Shown here: positions 18,093 through 27,815 of the stretch, piece after piece | How the letters are laid out: each line of letters starts with the position of its first letter | Numbering within the stretch: position 1 is the stretch's first letter | Notes under the pieces: generated by a model | Databases searched by the model: none | What the model saw: only the letters and a program-made list of their open reading frames with translations | What the model was told of the DNA's origin: nothing | Translations under genes and position numbers: made by a program | From: an uncultured Lachnospiraceae bacterium | Lineage (GTDB): Bacteria > Bacillota > Clostridia > Lachnospirales > Lachnospiraceae | NCBI GenBank assembly: GCA_900539715.1 | Contig: UQDA01000001.1 | Location: forward strand, 62,001-126,000 | DNA length: 64,000 bases | Reading direction: 5' to 3'

Positions 18093-19085
18093 TCAGATTT
18101 CCACTCTCTTCATGAAATAACCGAAGTCTCCCGGCGCCGCGCTGTCTTTTTCCCCCTCAAACGCCTCGAAGCCGAACATTTCCGCTACCATTTTTTCCCT
18201 ATGATAAAAATTTCCCGGCACGCCCAGATAATACTGCCATCCGTTTCCTTCCTTAAGCCGCCCCAATATCAGATGCCTGTAATTATAATAACCATGCAGT
18301 AAAAAGCTGTTGTGTGTCATTTTATGGTATTCCTGACGCAGCACTACAAAATCTGCCGGTGCGATAGAAAGATACTCCCGCCCGTCACCAAAGGGATGGA
18401 TAACGGGATACATCGTACACAGCTGCTCCCATTTATCCCCCTTACACGTGCAATCTGACACCGGCGCAGGAACGTCGGGTGACGGCGGCGCTTTTCTCAC
18501 TTCTGCCTGTGTCGCAGTCTCTTCGCCGGCTTCTCCCGCATCCTCTCTTTTGCCGGTTTCCTGCGCTGCGTCCTCCTCCACGGAACTGTTTATCCGCATT
18601 TCCGGTTCAAAAATCGCCTCCGCATCTCTCCATTTCAGCTCCGGATATTCAATCGCCGGAACTATCTCCGATGCGCCTTCGTCCTTTTCCTCTTCTCCTG
18701 CGTTTTCCTTTTCTTCTGCCGCCTCTTCTTTCTGTACGAGCACCCACACCGGTTCCTTCCAAACCGTTTTCAGCATCCTTCCGCCCGGAAGCGCTATCAG
18801 CAGTCCGCCGCTTTTTACTCTCTCAATCCCGCGCTCCTCCGTCTTTCCTTCCCAGACCAGACAGCAGCTTCCTGCTCCTTTATTTAAGCTGATGCGCCCA
18901 AGCTCGCCGCCGCCTTCCTCCAAAAGCGGGACTTCACCGCTGACTGCCGCAGGGAGATTTTTTACCCTTACCTCTATCCGTGTCTTCCCGGCGTTTTCCT
19001 CCGCTTTTACAAAACCGGCGTTTCCTGTTTTTTCACCGTTTTCCATATAATCCAAATAGGAAATCTGTCTTTTATATCCATCCAT
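18093..19085 (-). CDS. DUF6128-like protein of unknown function
   Basis: A protein of 330 aa. The N-terminal ~120 residues are beta-rich and begin MDGYKRQISYLDYMENGEKTG. Residues ~125-210 are a low-complexity Glu/Ala linker. The C-terminal ~120 residues are globular (CTMYPVIHPFGDGREYLSI, HNSFLLHGYYNYRHLILGR, YYLGVPGNFYHREKMVAEMFG). The pattern resembles proteins widespread in Lachnospiraceae, but I can assign no function. Divergent from spmB. Confidence 0.7.
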   Translation of the reverse strand: MDGYKRQISYLDYMENGEKTGNAGFVKAEENAGKTRIEVRVKNLPAAVSGEVPLLEEGGGELGRISLNKGAGSCCLVWEGKTEERGIERVKSGGLLIALPGGRMLKTVWKEPVWVLVQKEEAAEEKENAGEEEKDEGASEIVPAIEYPELKWRDAEAIFEPEMRINSSVEEDAAQETGKREDAGEAGEETATQAEVRKAPPSPDVPAPVSDCTCKGDKWEQLCTMYPVIHPFGDGREYLSIAPADFVVLRQEYHKMTHNSFLLHGYYNYRHLILGRLKEGNGWQYYLGVPGNFYHREKMVAEMFGFEAFEGEKDSAAPGDFGYFMKRVEI

Positions 19086-19240
19086 GCCTGTCCCTCCCCG
19101 CCGCCCGAAGCTCTTTTCTGCGCAAAACGGCGGCGCTTCTTTCGTTACAGTCTATTCGGAAGCGACACGGGTTATGAACGGAATTTTCCCGAAGGCTTTA
19201 GAATATATTAGAATCAAAACCTTTTACGGAGCAGACTATC

Positions 19241-19771
19241 GTGGCAAACGCACTCGCACATCTTTCTGCCATCATTATCCCGTCCCTGATATTTTACATC
19301 GTGGGGTACGGACTCATTCATAAAAGCAACGTCTACGAAGATTTTATCAAAGGAGCTTCCGATGGTTTAAAAACTGTCGTTTCCATCGTTCCAACGCTCA
19401 TCGGACTCATGATGGCAGTCGCCGTTTTACGCGCCTCCGGCTTTCTGGATTTTTTCGGAAAACTCGCCGGAAGGATCATCGCGCCCACCGGCTTTCCGTC
19501 CGAGCTTACGCCGCTCGTATTCATCAAGCTGTTTTCCTCTTCTGCCGCCACCGGCCTTGTGCTGGATATTTTTAAAACCTACGGCACCGATTCCTATCTG
19601 GGACTTGTCACGTCCATTTTGATGAGCTGTACGGAAACATGCTTTTATACGATGTCCGTCTATTTTCTCGCGGCAAAGGTCACAAAAACCCGCCATACTC
19701 TGGCGGGCGCGCTGTTTGCCACCGCAGCCGGCATCGTGATGAGCGTCGTGATGGCAAAAATGATGATATGA
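19241..19771 (+). CDS. spmB: Spore maturation protein B
   Basis: A protein of 176 aa with four to five hydrophobic segments and the nucleoside-recognition (gate) motif seen in SpmB: GLKTVVSIVPTLIGLMMAV and PLVFIKLFSSSAATGLVLD. With SpmA it takes part in spore core dehydration. The start is GTG at 19241, with CGGAG nine bases upstream. No spmA lies next to it: the upstream neighbour is on the other strand. A strong terminator follows. Confidence 0.88.
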   Translation: MANALAHLSAIIIPSLIFYIVGYGLIHKSNVYEDFIKGASDGLKTVVSIVPTLIGLMMAVAVLRASGFLDFFGKLAGRIIAPTGFPSELTPLVFIKLFSSSAATGLVLDIFKTYGTDSYLGLVTSILMSCTETCFYTMSVYFLAAKVTKTRHTLAGALFATAAGIVMSVVMAKMMI

Positions 19772-20167
19772 GATATTTCTAAAAAAATTCTTTAGAAATT
19801 CATCAGATTATTTTCACTCTTTCCCCAAAAAGAGTTCACATTTACATTGTATGATAGTCCCATAAGGAGGTGATACCCGAGTCATAATTCTACATTACTA
19901 ACGCACAACAATTACGCACTATACACTCAAAAACCCCGCCGTTTCTTCCCCCCTTTTGAAACGGCGGGGTTTTAGGAATATTCTCGAGTCTTATCACCAA
20001 TGGATAAAACTCTTTACCAGTCTCATACAACATAGCAAATGACTCAAATCAATATACTTTTCCATTACTATTGCAGTGCCTGCGGGACATTGCTTTCCTT
20101 TTTTAATCAACAAAAAACGGAGTTCTGTTATCCGAATCTAACAGGCAGGTTACAGAAAAATAATTTT
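19772..20167. other. Gene-free stretch after spmB
   Basis: Holds the spmB terminator and an AAGGAGGTGATACCC motif near 19865 with only a five-codon frame behind it. The rest (19980-20167) shows no convincing gene or repeat. Confidence 0.5.
19929..19973 (+). terminator. Strong rho-independent terminator downstream of spmB
   Basis: AAAACCCCGCCGTTTC pairs with GAAACGGCGGGGTTTT. It works in either direction. Confidence 0.9.
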
Positions 20168-20317
20168 CTAAAAAACAAATAAGCCTGAATTATTCATGAG
20201 CATATAGAAATGCTCAATGCTGCAAAGCCTTGAAACAGTTTCCTTGAATTCACTCGAATCATCCACAGCTATAAAAGCCATTATATTTTGTCTCAATAGA
20301 TTTTTTGCTTTCTCCAC
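20168..20317 (-). CDS. Possible 49-residue small protein
   Basis: GTG at 20317 with GGAGGAACGAAA just upstream opens a 49-codon frame: MEKAKNLLRQNIMAF, then FIAVDDSSEFKETV and a C-terminal NNSGLFVF. It looks like a short soluble helical protein of unknown role. The strong ribosome binding site is the main support; there is no recognised homologue. Confidence 0.5.
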   Translation of the reverse strand: MEKAKNLLRQNIMAFIAVDDSSEFKETVSRLCSIEHFYMLMNNSGLFVF

Positions 20318-20742
20318 TTTCGTTCCTCCTTCAATATCATCTATTCCACTGTCAAATCTGCCTCTTAGTATCGAGTGGCTTGAACTGTGATCGTCTCTGA
20401 CAACAGTCCTAGCGCCACAACCTCTGACATCTAACCCACAGTCTAAACCCTACCGCTATTCTCCGGCTACTCATTTTTCCCCAGCCAGACTGAAAAGTAG
20501 ATATGTTTCCACATAAGAAAACCGAGCTTTCCGCAAGGCTTCTCTGATGATACTCACCTCGCAAAAAGCCCGGAAATACGCCACTTTTTGACCCTTATTT
20601 ATCTTTTCTTGACAGCAAGACAACCGTCTCCACATGCGGTGAAAGTTACTTCTTATACTAAATAGCGAAACTGTCACCTTTTGCGAAAAGGTTTATACCC
20701 CACTTAGGGGGGATAGCTTTCACCCCGATTATGGCATATAAA
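20318..20742. other. Island edge region without a full gene
   Basis: Contains the HVETVVLL remnant at 20595-20645. The frames at 20471-20677 are stray readings across that remnant. No other gene or repeat is supported. Confidence 0.5.
20595..20645 (-). other. Left integration boundary: displaced C-terminal codons (HVETVVLLSRKDK-stop)
   Basis: The minus strand reads S-P-H-V-E-T-V-V-L-L-S-R-K-D-K-stop with an in-frame stop just upstream, so only about 15 codons of a gene remain. HVETVVLL is the C-terminal block of RlmD/RumA-type rRNA methyltransferases, a known 3'-end target of integrating elements. The 14-mer CATGTGGAGACGGT (20623-20636) recurs in the same orientation at 61523-61536. It is read here as an attachment-site half next to core DNA. 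Confidence 0.6.
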
Positions 20743-22680
20743 TCAAACAAGATTATTAAGTAAATTATTTACATAGAAAATATTTCTTATCGTGTCTACA
20801 TCATTTCTTACTAATAATCCTGTATGTGCACTATTTCTACGCAATTGATTTACAGCTCGTAAATCTGACAAATATAAGGTATAAGGATGTATATTATTTG
20901 TCGAAATCACACCGATTATCTGTCCTAGCATGTGCATACTGCTAGGTATTTGACTTACCAACAGTACCCTTAATTGCTTTTCAACAACCTTACAATATTC
21001 CACTATTATAGGTGCAAAATCGATAATGCTCATTTTATGTATTTCATAAAGAGTTTCTGCCGTAATTAAAAATTCCTTTGCATCTGCATCAAGATGTGCA
21101 TATGTTGAATTAACCCAATTCCGGCTATTTTGATATATGATACTATCTTTATTTACTGCCTGGACCATTTGATTGAGAACTTCGTCCATTTTTTCTAAAT
21201 ATTTATCCCAATCATCGTTTTCATCCAGATCTAATTGTCCAGAATTATTCTGAAGCTGTATCAGTTGAAGCGCCCACTGGCGAACAGAACGTTTCTGCTG
21301 TATGGCTTTTTTACTGCTTTGGCTAAGTTGCTCCTTAATTTCTATATAACGCTGATTTGCATTTTCTATCTCTGGTAAGGTTTGTTCCCATATTTCCCAC
21401 TCACTTTTTTGAGGCATCCTTTCTTTCGCAATTAATAAATATGCTTTTGCTTGCTCATACTCTCTCAAAAAACTATATGTTGAAATAATTCCTTTTAAAG
21501 CTTCAAACATTATCATGCCAAGACTATTGTTAGATGCTATTGAATACAATTGTTTTCCATTTATATCTTGAAACTGATAAACATTCTCATCTACACTAAT
21601 ATGTTCAAGGCATTTTTGATACATAAAAACTGCATTCCCGTATTGCTTCATTTTCTTATAAATATCAGCAACAACTAATAATGTTGTATCATCCTCTACA
21701 ATAAAAAGCGCTTTTTTTCCCCATTCCAATGCATCTTCTAATTTTCCTTGTCGTTTCAACAGTTCTGCATAATTTGAAAAATTTTGATTACATGGATGTT
21801 CGTCAATCAAATCACACATAACTTTTTCAGCCTCTTTAAATTGTTCGTTCTCTAGCAAAGCAATAAAATAATTTCCAGTAATATCTTTTTTCAATTCTCC
21901 ATCTTCTGCTAATTCTATTGCTTTCTCAAAAAATCCAACTGCAATATCCTTCCTATTAATTTCTGGTGTTAAACATACCCAGCCTAAACTATTATAAGTC
22001 ACCGAATTTGGATATTCCTCAACACCTCTTTTGCCAAGTTCATACGCTTTAAGCGCATCATTGCCAACCCCTAAATAATATGAAATAGCAACTGCACATA
22101 AACCTGCATTCATACCAAATTTCTCAAATAATGTATTGGTTATTTCATCTAATCCTTTTTTATTATCTTCTCTATACTCTTCTCTGTTAGCCCATTCTAT
22201 TGCATTTTGATATTCTTCTACAATCTGTACACTCATAGGACTATATATATTAGTATCTTCATATCGCGCTAATGCTTTGTTCGCATCTCCGTATTGTTTT
22301 AAATCTAAACAAATACCATACAGCATTCTCAATGCCACTTGATTATTATACTTCAACTCAAGAGCACGTGAGCAAAAATCTTTAGCTTCCTCTAAATCTA
22401 ACTGATTATGATTTAATAAATATAATACCCTTTTAGCGAGTGCCATATTTACATATGTTCCTGTGGCGCATATACTATTTTGTTGATGTTCGATTATCCT
22501 TTTTCCAATATCTAATATTTTGTGACACTTATTCGCCTCATTTAGTCCTTTGGTCAATTCAAATTGTTCTAAATACAATGCTTGTATTTCTTCCTCTGAC
22601 ATCTTATTGATGCAACACAATTTATATTTTTTCCCACTTCCGCATGGACATGGATCATTTCTTCCAATTTTCTTACCCAT
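20743..22680 (-). CDS. SEC-C zinc motif / TPR protein with HEPN-like C-terminus, third gene of the Hachiman operon
   Basis: A protein of 645 aa. Residues 8-23 are a SEC-C zinc motif (NDPCPCGSGKKYKLCC: Cys 11, 13, 22, 23). Residues ~80-470 are TPR-like helical repeats (for example GWVCLTPE..GFFEKAIELAEDGE). The last ~150 residues are a helical domain ending in LRRNSAH (Arg614-His619, Rx4H), reminiscent of HEPN ribonucleases. It starts 62 bp after hamB on the same strand, AT-rich like hamAB, so it probably belongs to that operon. The function is not established; a sensor or RNase accessory is an inference. Confidence 0.65.
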   Translation of the reverse strand: MGKKIGRNDPCPCGSGKKYKLCCINKMSEEEIQALYLEQFELTKGLNEANKCHKILDIGKRIIEHQQNSICATGTYVNMALAKRVLYLLNHNQLDLEEAKDFCSRALELKYNNQVALRMLYGICLDLKQYGDANKALARYEDTNIYSPMSVQIVEEYQNAIEWANREEYREDNKKGLDEITNTLFEKFGMNAGLCAVAISYYLGVGNDALKAYELGKRGVEEYPNSVTYNSLGWVCLTPEINRKDIAVGFFEKAIELAEDGELKKDITGNYFIALLENEQFKEAEKVMCDLIDEHPCNQNFSNYAELLKRQGKLEDALEWGKKALFIVEDDTTLLVVADIYKKMKQYGNAVFMYQKCLEHISVDENVYQFQDINGKQLYSIASNNSLGMIMFEALKGIISTYSFLREYEQAKAYLLIAKERMPQKSEWEIWEQTLPEIENANQRYIEIKEQLSQSSKKAIQQKRSVRQWALQLIQLQNNSGQLDLDENDDWDKYLEKMDEVLNQMVQAVNKDSIIYQNSRNWVNSTYAHLDADAKEFLITAETLYEIHKMSIIDFAPIIVEYCKVVEKQLRVLLVSQIPSSMHMLGQIIGVISTNNIHPYTLYLSDLRAVNQLRRNSAHTGLLVRNDVDTIRNIFYVNNLLNNLV

Positions 22681-22742
22681 ACATTCTCTTCTTTCATCTA
22701 AAACATTATTTTAAGGAACAATAAACATTCTCCTACTCATTT

Positions 22743-24959
22743 TTATATACACTGTTCTAACCGCTCACTTTCATACGGCAACAAATATTTTTTTATATTG
22801 CTGCGATTTTTCTTAATAAAGTCAATGACTTCATCCTCTGACAGATTAGATGGAATTACATTCTCCAATCTTCTTACAGCGTTACTTGGTATCCCAAATT
22901 CGACCAGAATCGATAAATTCTCACGTATAAAATCATTCTCCAATTGTTGTACGAAAAAGCTATAAGACCCTGGTTTAATGTTTCTCTTTTCACATATCAG
23001 ACGTTGGATACTATCTACAACTCTAAATGCCTTTGGCACAGTAAATTGGAACCAATGTCTGTAGATATGAAATGCGGTTTCTACAGCTTCATCATAATAT
23101 CTTGCTTTTCTCTCATCTGTCAAAGTCTTTACCGTCCCAATTTTACTATTATAAATATCATTAACAATATCAATAATATTCTTTTTCGTTCTATACATAT
23201 TTAAATATCTTGCAAGCTGCTTTACTGAAAACACTCCCCTTTTGCTATCAAAGTTAAATAGATTATTTTCTGCCAGTTCTAAAACATAGTACATTTGATC
23301 CCATGTAGGTAATTGGCTCCACTGAATATTTTGTAATACGCTTTTTGATTTCAAGTCACTAATTAATTTGTTATAAATCCTGATTTGTCCATTTACAGAA
23401 ACGCCATTTTGTTTAATAATACTTAATAAATCAGCAGGAAGTGCATTAATCTGATCATAACGATTTCTGACCTCTTGCTTTACATCATTCTTTTTTATGT
23501 TAATAAGTATTTCATTTGTCAATATTTCTGGATCTTGTTCATAAAATGGGATATCTATTACAATAGACTTCTGCACCGGAACGTGACAAAAATTAAATAT
23601 TCTTCCCACATAATGTTCCATCATCCTTCCAGAACGCCCCTTAATATTACTGTAGTCAAAAAAATCTATTTCATTTCCTCCCTTTTTTTTATCGAACAAA
23701 ATTACATTTTTAGCACTAGTATTGACACCTTCAATTATCGTAGAGGTACAAAAAATACAGTTTAACCGTCCCTCATTAAAATACTTAATAATTGAAGCCC
23801 CTATATGCTTTTGTAAAGAGCCATCATGAATTGCCACGCCGTATTGTAATTCCTTAGCTAAACTCCATTCCGGCGAAACATTTTTATTAATCCATTCTAC
23901 TAATGGTAGTTGATTATTCTTTTCTCGTCCTATTCTTTGCAAATATTCTAAATATACTTTGGCCATACGCCTTGCTCGTGCGGGAGTTGAACAATAAATA
24001 AGCGTTTGTTCATTTCGCAACTCGTCTAATAGTTCACACAAAATTGTGATTTTTTCCTTATCAATCTGTTTATCGCTGTTATTCCAGTTAATTAAATTAC
24101 TCTTATCTATTACATTACAATCTACTAAAGAAAAGTCTGACTTATAAAATATTGCATCATATTTTTCTGCAAATCCATCTGTTATTCCATCAATATTGGG
24201 TCCTAAGAAGTAAAATCTGGGATGAAATTTATTTACCACCTTCAAAAACGCATTGTTTAAGGTATCTGCCCGGTCATCCTTTCTTCTAAGGCTCAATTTG
24301 TAGAATTCATCTATAATAAGAAAATCTATTTGAGGTAGAGGCTCATACTCCATTACCCTTTCCGCTGTTAACAGAAAAAGATTTCTCTTATCTTCAGAAT
24401 ATGGCTGCGAAGTTCTCACTATAATTTTGTAATCATCGGCATATTTCTTCAATTTTAATCGAGTTTCATCTAACAATGCTAATGTTGGCTGTATGATAAC
24501 TATGTTTTTATATTTTTTTGAAGCTACGATTTCTTCTATAAGCAAACTTTTTCCAAAGCTTGTTGGCGCACTAGCAATTATATTTTTTCCTGACAAAAGA
24601 TAATTAGAAATTTTCTTTTGCTCTTTATGTAGATATGTATTCTCTAAAAAATCTGACTGAAAATAACTCATTCGCACATCGTCTACAAAAGACATAATTT
24701 TTAAATCAGAACTATTTTTTTGAATATACGGATAAAATCCTAACGTTTCAATCAAATCCGCCCACACTTCATATAAATTTTTATCAACTTTTCCCCAATT
24801 ATTCAGAACATGTATTACTATCTTCCTCGCTGATAATTCTGCTTCCGCTGAATGTTGTGACAACAATTGTGTGCAATATGAAACAATTTTAAAACTCTGT
24901 TCAAAAGAGATTCTTTCTACATTTTCAATTTCTAATATGATCTCTGTTGTCTTGTCCAT
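22743..24959 (-). CDS. hamB: Hachiman helicase HamB (superfamily 2)
   Basis: A protein of 738 aa. An N-terminal helical segment precedes a SF2 core: Walker A APTSFGKS at 131-138, motif Ia IIQPTLALLDE, Walker B LIIDEFY at 214-220, motif III-like YFLGPN, and motif VI KGRSGRM near 430. The C-terminal ~300 residues are helical. It starts 8 bp after the hamA stop, and the pairing with a DUF1837 protein is the basis for calling it HamB. Hachiman helicases sense damaged or phage DNA and release HamA nuclease activity. Confidence 0.82.
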   Translation of the reverse strand: MDKTTEIILEIENVERISFEQSFKIVSYCTQLLSQHSAEAELSARKIVIHVLNNWGKVDKNLYEVWADLIETLGFYPYIQKNSSDLKIMSFVDDVRMSYFQSDFLENTYLHKEQKKISNYLLSGKNIIASAPTSFGKSLLIEEIVASKKYKNIVIIQPTLALLDETRLKLKKYADDYKIIVRTSQPYSEDKRNLFLLTAERVMEYEPLPQIDFLIIDEFYKLSLRRKDDRADTLNNAFLKVVNKFHPRFYFLGPNIDGITDGFAEKYDAIFYKSDFSLVDCNVIDKSNLINWNNSDKQIDKEKITILCELLDELRNEQTLIYCSTPARARRMAKVYLEYLQRIGREKNNQLPLVEWINKNVSPEWSLAKELQYGVAIHDGSLQKHIGASIIKYFNEGRLNCIFCTSTIIEGVNTSAKNVILFDKKKGGNEIDFFDYSNIKGRSGRMMEHYVGRIFNFCHVPVQKSIVIDIPFYEQDPEILTNEILINIKKNDVKQEVRNRYDQINALPADLLSIIKQNGVSVNGQIRIYNKLISDLKSKSVLQNIQWSQLPTWDQMYYVLELAENNLFNFDSKRGVFSVKQLARYLNMYRTKKNIIDIVNDIYNSKIGTVKTLTDERKARYYDEAVETAFHIYRHWFQFTVPKAFRVVDSIQRLICEKRNIKPGSYSFFVQQLENDFIRENLSILVEFGIPSNAVRRLENVIPSNLSEDEVIDFIKKNRSNIKKYLLPYESERLEQCI

Positions 24960-24967
24960 ATTTCACC

Positions 24968-25906
24968 TCAAATATTCTGCATATGCCAAAGACGTTTATG
25001 CAAATTAATGACTAATTCATTTTTGTCATTTACAGGAAATAGCATAAGTATAATATTAACTCTGTCTTTTAGTGGCATTTTGTTCTGTGTATCAAAATAC
25101 TCTTTTAACTCTCTGATATTTAATTCGTGGTAGGCTATTGCATTAGGATCATTCATATCAGAAAACTTTTTGTAAATGTCATGTGTATAAGTACAAAGCA
25201 TTGGTATGTTTATAATATTAAGTTTGTCGCTTAGCTTTGTACAATTCGTTATCGTATCAATCCATTCCTCTCTGCCAGGTATAGAATTATTATCCAGATT
25301 CTTTTTAATTATTACAAACTGATCATTTAAATAGTCTGTATTAATATGTTCATTCAAATCTTTCACTAATGCTCTTATTCCCTCTTTACTATCATCATAA
25401 AGCTTACTTTCACCAAGCCATAAAATTTTTTCATTCGTGGAAACATGTACCGCATCAAATCCATGTGCAGGCACACTCGCACTATCTTTGAAATAAACTT
25501 TAGAAATTAGTGGTATTGTATGCTTAAATTCCCTTAATATCAAATGCAACAACAACTCACCAAATTCTCCCCTTTTTGCTGTACTGGATCTTTTTAATTC
25601 GTTATATGCATTAATATCTTTATCTACACACCACTGTTTCATTAATTGAAAATCTTTGATTTTATAAATGCAATGAGCCGCTTCTCTTAACTTTTCAACA
25701 ATGTCATTTTGAGGAATATTAGGATCTTCATATTGTGCAAAAACATATTCTGGAATTGTATTGCATATGGCTTTGGTAAAATCATCCAAGCAATATTTGG
25801 GATTTCCTTCGTCATCAATATCCATATCAACTAAAAAGGTATTCAAATCATCTTCGTTAACTTTCAGTAATATTACATTCTTTTTATCGAAAATTCTGTT
25901 AGCCAT
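24968..25906 (-). CDS. hamA: Hachiman nuclease HamA (DUF1837, PD-(D/E)xK-like)
   Basis: A protein of 312 aa. RGEFGELLLHLILR (~118), HGFDAVHVS (~152) and LWLGESKLYDD (~166) give the Glu, Asp and ExK residues of a PD-(D/E)xK nuclease in the DUF1837 arrangement. In Hachiman, HamA is the effector that degrades DNA when HamB detects infection. The ATG at 25906 is preferred: the GTG at 25924 sits inside the GGAGG ribosome site. First gene of the hamA-hamB-SEC-C operon. Confidence 0.82.
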   Translation of the reverse strand: MANRIFDKKNVILLKVNEDDLNTFLVDMDIDDEGNPKYCLDDFTKAICNTIPEYVFAQYEDPNIPQNDIVEKLREAAHCIYKIKDFQLMKQWCVDKDINAYNELKRSSTAKRGEFGELLLHLILREFKHTIPLISKVYFKDSASVPAHGFDAVHVSTNEKILWLGESKLYDDSKEGIRALVKDLNEHINTDYLNDQFVIIKKNLDNNSIPGREEWIDTITNCTKLSDKLNIINIPMLCTYTHDIYKKFSDMNDPNAIAYHELNIRELKEYFDTQNKMPLKDRVNIILMLFPVNDKNELVINLHKRLWHMQNI

Positions 25907-26032
25907 ATTAAACAGTACCTCCACAAAACCAAATAAAGTACATAATAACTTATTCTTTTCATCGATATCTCTACACGCTATTATAATATTTTACTATAAA
26001 ACTCCACCTTTTACTATCTGCAAAAGAGCACG

Positions 26033-26075
26033 AAAAAAAGCCGATCAGGAATCGTAACTCCCAATCGGCATTTTT
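26033..26075. terminator. Terminator between hamA promoter region and the recombinase
   Basis: AAAAAGCCGAT pairs with ATCGGCATTTTT around an 18-nt loop. On the minus strand it ends the recombinase transcript. Confidence 0.65.
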
Positions 26076-26077
26076 CC

Positions 26078-27496
26078 CTACTCCTCTTCATTTTTACATT
26101 CAATCTCCGTTCCGTCCAGGAAGACCACCAACAATGTTCCATCTTCCAAAACCTTGATGTGGTCCAGCGTTTTCAGCATGAAGTCCGTATCCATCTCCGT
26201 CAAAGGTTCTGCCCCATCGGTGTATTCTATGAACTTCTCTGCTCGATAACCTTCCAATAGGTTCTCGCTCTGAAGTTGCTCCGTCCACCGCTCCATGAAA
26301 TCCTCTCTGTTCTCCACCAGTGCGTTCCAAGCCATCAGATAAGCCTTTATCAGTGTTTCTTCTACATGGCGGTTGGCACATCCCATGACTCCTTTAACCT
26401 TATAGCGTTCACTGCACTGCCATACCTTACGGTCAACGCCCGTGCTGCTGCTCCGCCAGCCTTTCCGTGCAAATACCTTATTACAGTCTCCGCAAATTAT
26501 CTTGGATGCAAATAGATTGCTTTCCGGCCGGTGGGAATAGGAGTTTGTCCCATGCTCCTCCAGATACTTTTTCCTGCGTTTTATTTCAAGCTGTACACAT
26601 TCCCATATCCGCTTTGAAATGATGGCATCATGGTCATCCTCCACATAAAACATCTGAATTTCCCCTTTGTTCTGTGTACGTTTCTTGGTGAGGAAATCCA
26701 CCGTATAACTTTTCTGCAGCAAGGCATCACCCTTGTATTTTTCATTTTCCAACATACTCATTAAGGTTGTGGACTGCCACTTCGTACCGCCATCCCAGTT
26801 TTTCACACCTTCCCGTTCAAAAATCCGCTTGATGTAATCGGTTGTTTTTCCGTCCAGAAATTCCTGATACAGCCGAACCACAATCGGTTCCTGCGTCCTG
26901 TTGATTACCAGTTTTCCCATTTCATCCGTATCGTAGCCAAGAAAACGCTTTGTACTCATTTTGTGTTTTCCTGTTTCAAACCTTCTGCGGATTCCCCATG
27001 TGCAGTTCTCTGAAATGGACCGGCTCTCATCCTGTGCCAGTGAGGAAAGAATGGTAAGCAGCACTTCACCCTTTGCATCGAGGGTATTGATATTTTCCTT
27101 TTCAAAAATAATCCCTATCCCCAAATCTTTCAACTCTCGCACATAGTTCAAGCAATCCAGCGTATTTCTTGCAAATCGGGAAATGGACTTAATAATGATC
27201 ATGTCTATTTTCCCCGCCCTGCAATCAGCAATCATGCGCTTGAATTCATCCCTCTTTTTGGTATTGGTTCCCGAAATTCCTTCATCCGCATAAGTCCCTG
27301 CATATTCATAGAGTGGATTCTCGCTGATGTAATTTGTGTAATAATTGACCTGATTCTCATAGCTTAATAACTGTTCTTCTTGGTCGGTTGACACTCTGCA
27401 GTACGCTGCCATCCTCAACTTCTGCACTGACTGTGCTGTTCCTGATTCCGCAGTCGAAATCTGCTTTGCTGGTATAACTGTAATGCTTCTTGCCAT
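26078..27496 (-). CDS. Large serine recombinase, apparently intact
   Basis: A protein of 472 aa. Resolvase domain ~27-165 with catalytic Ser36 in YCRVSTDQ and the SRFARNTLD segment. A recombinase domain follows (FLGYDTDEMGKLVIN), then a zinc ribbon with CGDC (~335) and a later Cys pair. The family inserts and excises integrative elements. AGGAGGTGATTCGAA precedes the ATG. Its first 140 bp overlap, in another frame, the 3' end of a truncated recombinase upstream, suggesting an original tandem recombinase pair. Confidence 0.9.
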   Translation of the reverse strand: MARSITVIPAKQISTAESGTAQSVQKLRMAAYCRVSTDQEEQLLSYENQVNYYTNYISENPLYEYAGTYADEGISGTNTKKRDEFKRMIADCRAGKIDMIIIKSISRFARNTLDCLNYVRELKDLGIGIIFEKENINTLDAKGEVLLTILSSLAQDESRSISENCTWGIRRRFETGKHKMSTKRFLGYDTDEMGKLVINRTQEPIVVRLYQEFLDGKTTDYIKRIFEREGVKNWDGGTKWQSTTLMSMLENEKYKGDALLQKSYTVDFLTKKRTQNKGEIQMFYVEDDHDAIISKRIWECVQLEIKRRKKYLEEHGTNSYSHRPESNLFASKIICGDCNKVFARKGWRSSSTGVDRKVWQCSERYKVKGVMGCANRHVEETLIKAYLMAWNALVENREDFMERWTEQLQSENLLEGYRAEKFIEYTDGAEPLTEMDTDFMLKTLDHIKVLEDGTLLVVFLDGTEIECKNEEE

Positions 27497-27740
27497 TTCG
27501 AATCACCTCCTCGACAACTGTCTGCTCCGCAATGTTCAGTTCCTGCAGTTCTGCATCATCAATCCGTATCCCTTTGCATGCCTTGACACCCTTTTCGATG
27601 TAGGTGCTACAAAGCCATTGAATTTTTTTGTTGTAAACCTGTCTGCGCCGAAGCGTTTTTCCGCAGTAAGGGCAAATCAACATTCCGCTTAAGGGATAGC
27701 GGTTCTGGAATTTTATTGTGCTGTCCTGTCCAATATTCCT
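27357..27740 (-). pseudogene. C-terminal fragment of a second serine recombinase, cut by the IS3 element
   Basis: Open frame from the IS boundary at 27740: a zinc-ribbon segment (FQNRYPLSGMLICPYCGKTLRRR) and about 90 further residues ending in RPRRTVIKL. The resolvase domain is absent. A start at the internal ATG 27683 would give 108 aa but lacks catalysis. Confidence 0.8.
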
Positions 27741-27763
27741 TGTAGTACTATAATAAAGTTGTA
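27741..27763 (+). repeat. IS3 left terminal inverted repeat
   Basis: 23-bp end, 22 of 23 bases matching the right end in inverted orientation. Confidence 0.88.
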
Positions 27764-27815
27764 ACAGTAGTGGCTAATAAGATATAATCATCTCAGAAAG
27801 AAAAGAGGAACTATT

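Noticed and set aside
20471..20677. 68-codon open frame at the island edge
   Set aside because: No ribosome site, and it reads the HVETVVLL remnant out of frame; the remnant itself is the meaningful signal.
26078..27740. Programmed frameshift joining the two recombinase frames
   Set aside because: The downstream gene has its own strong ribosome site and a complete catalytic domain, and the upstream frame ends in a normal zinc-ribbon tail; two genes fit better.
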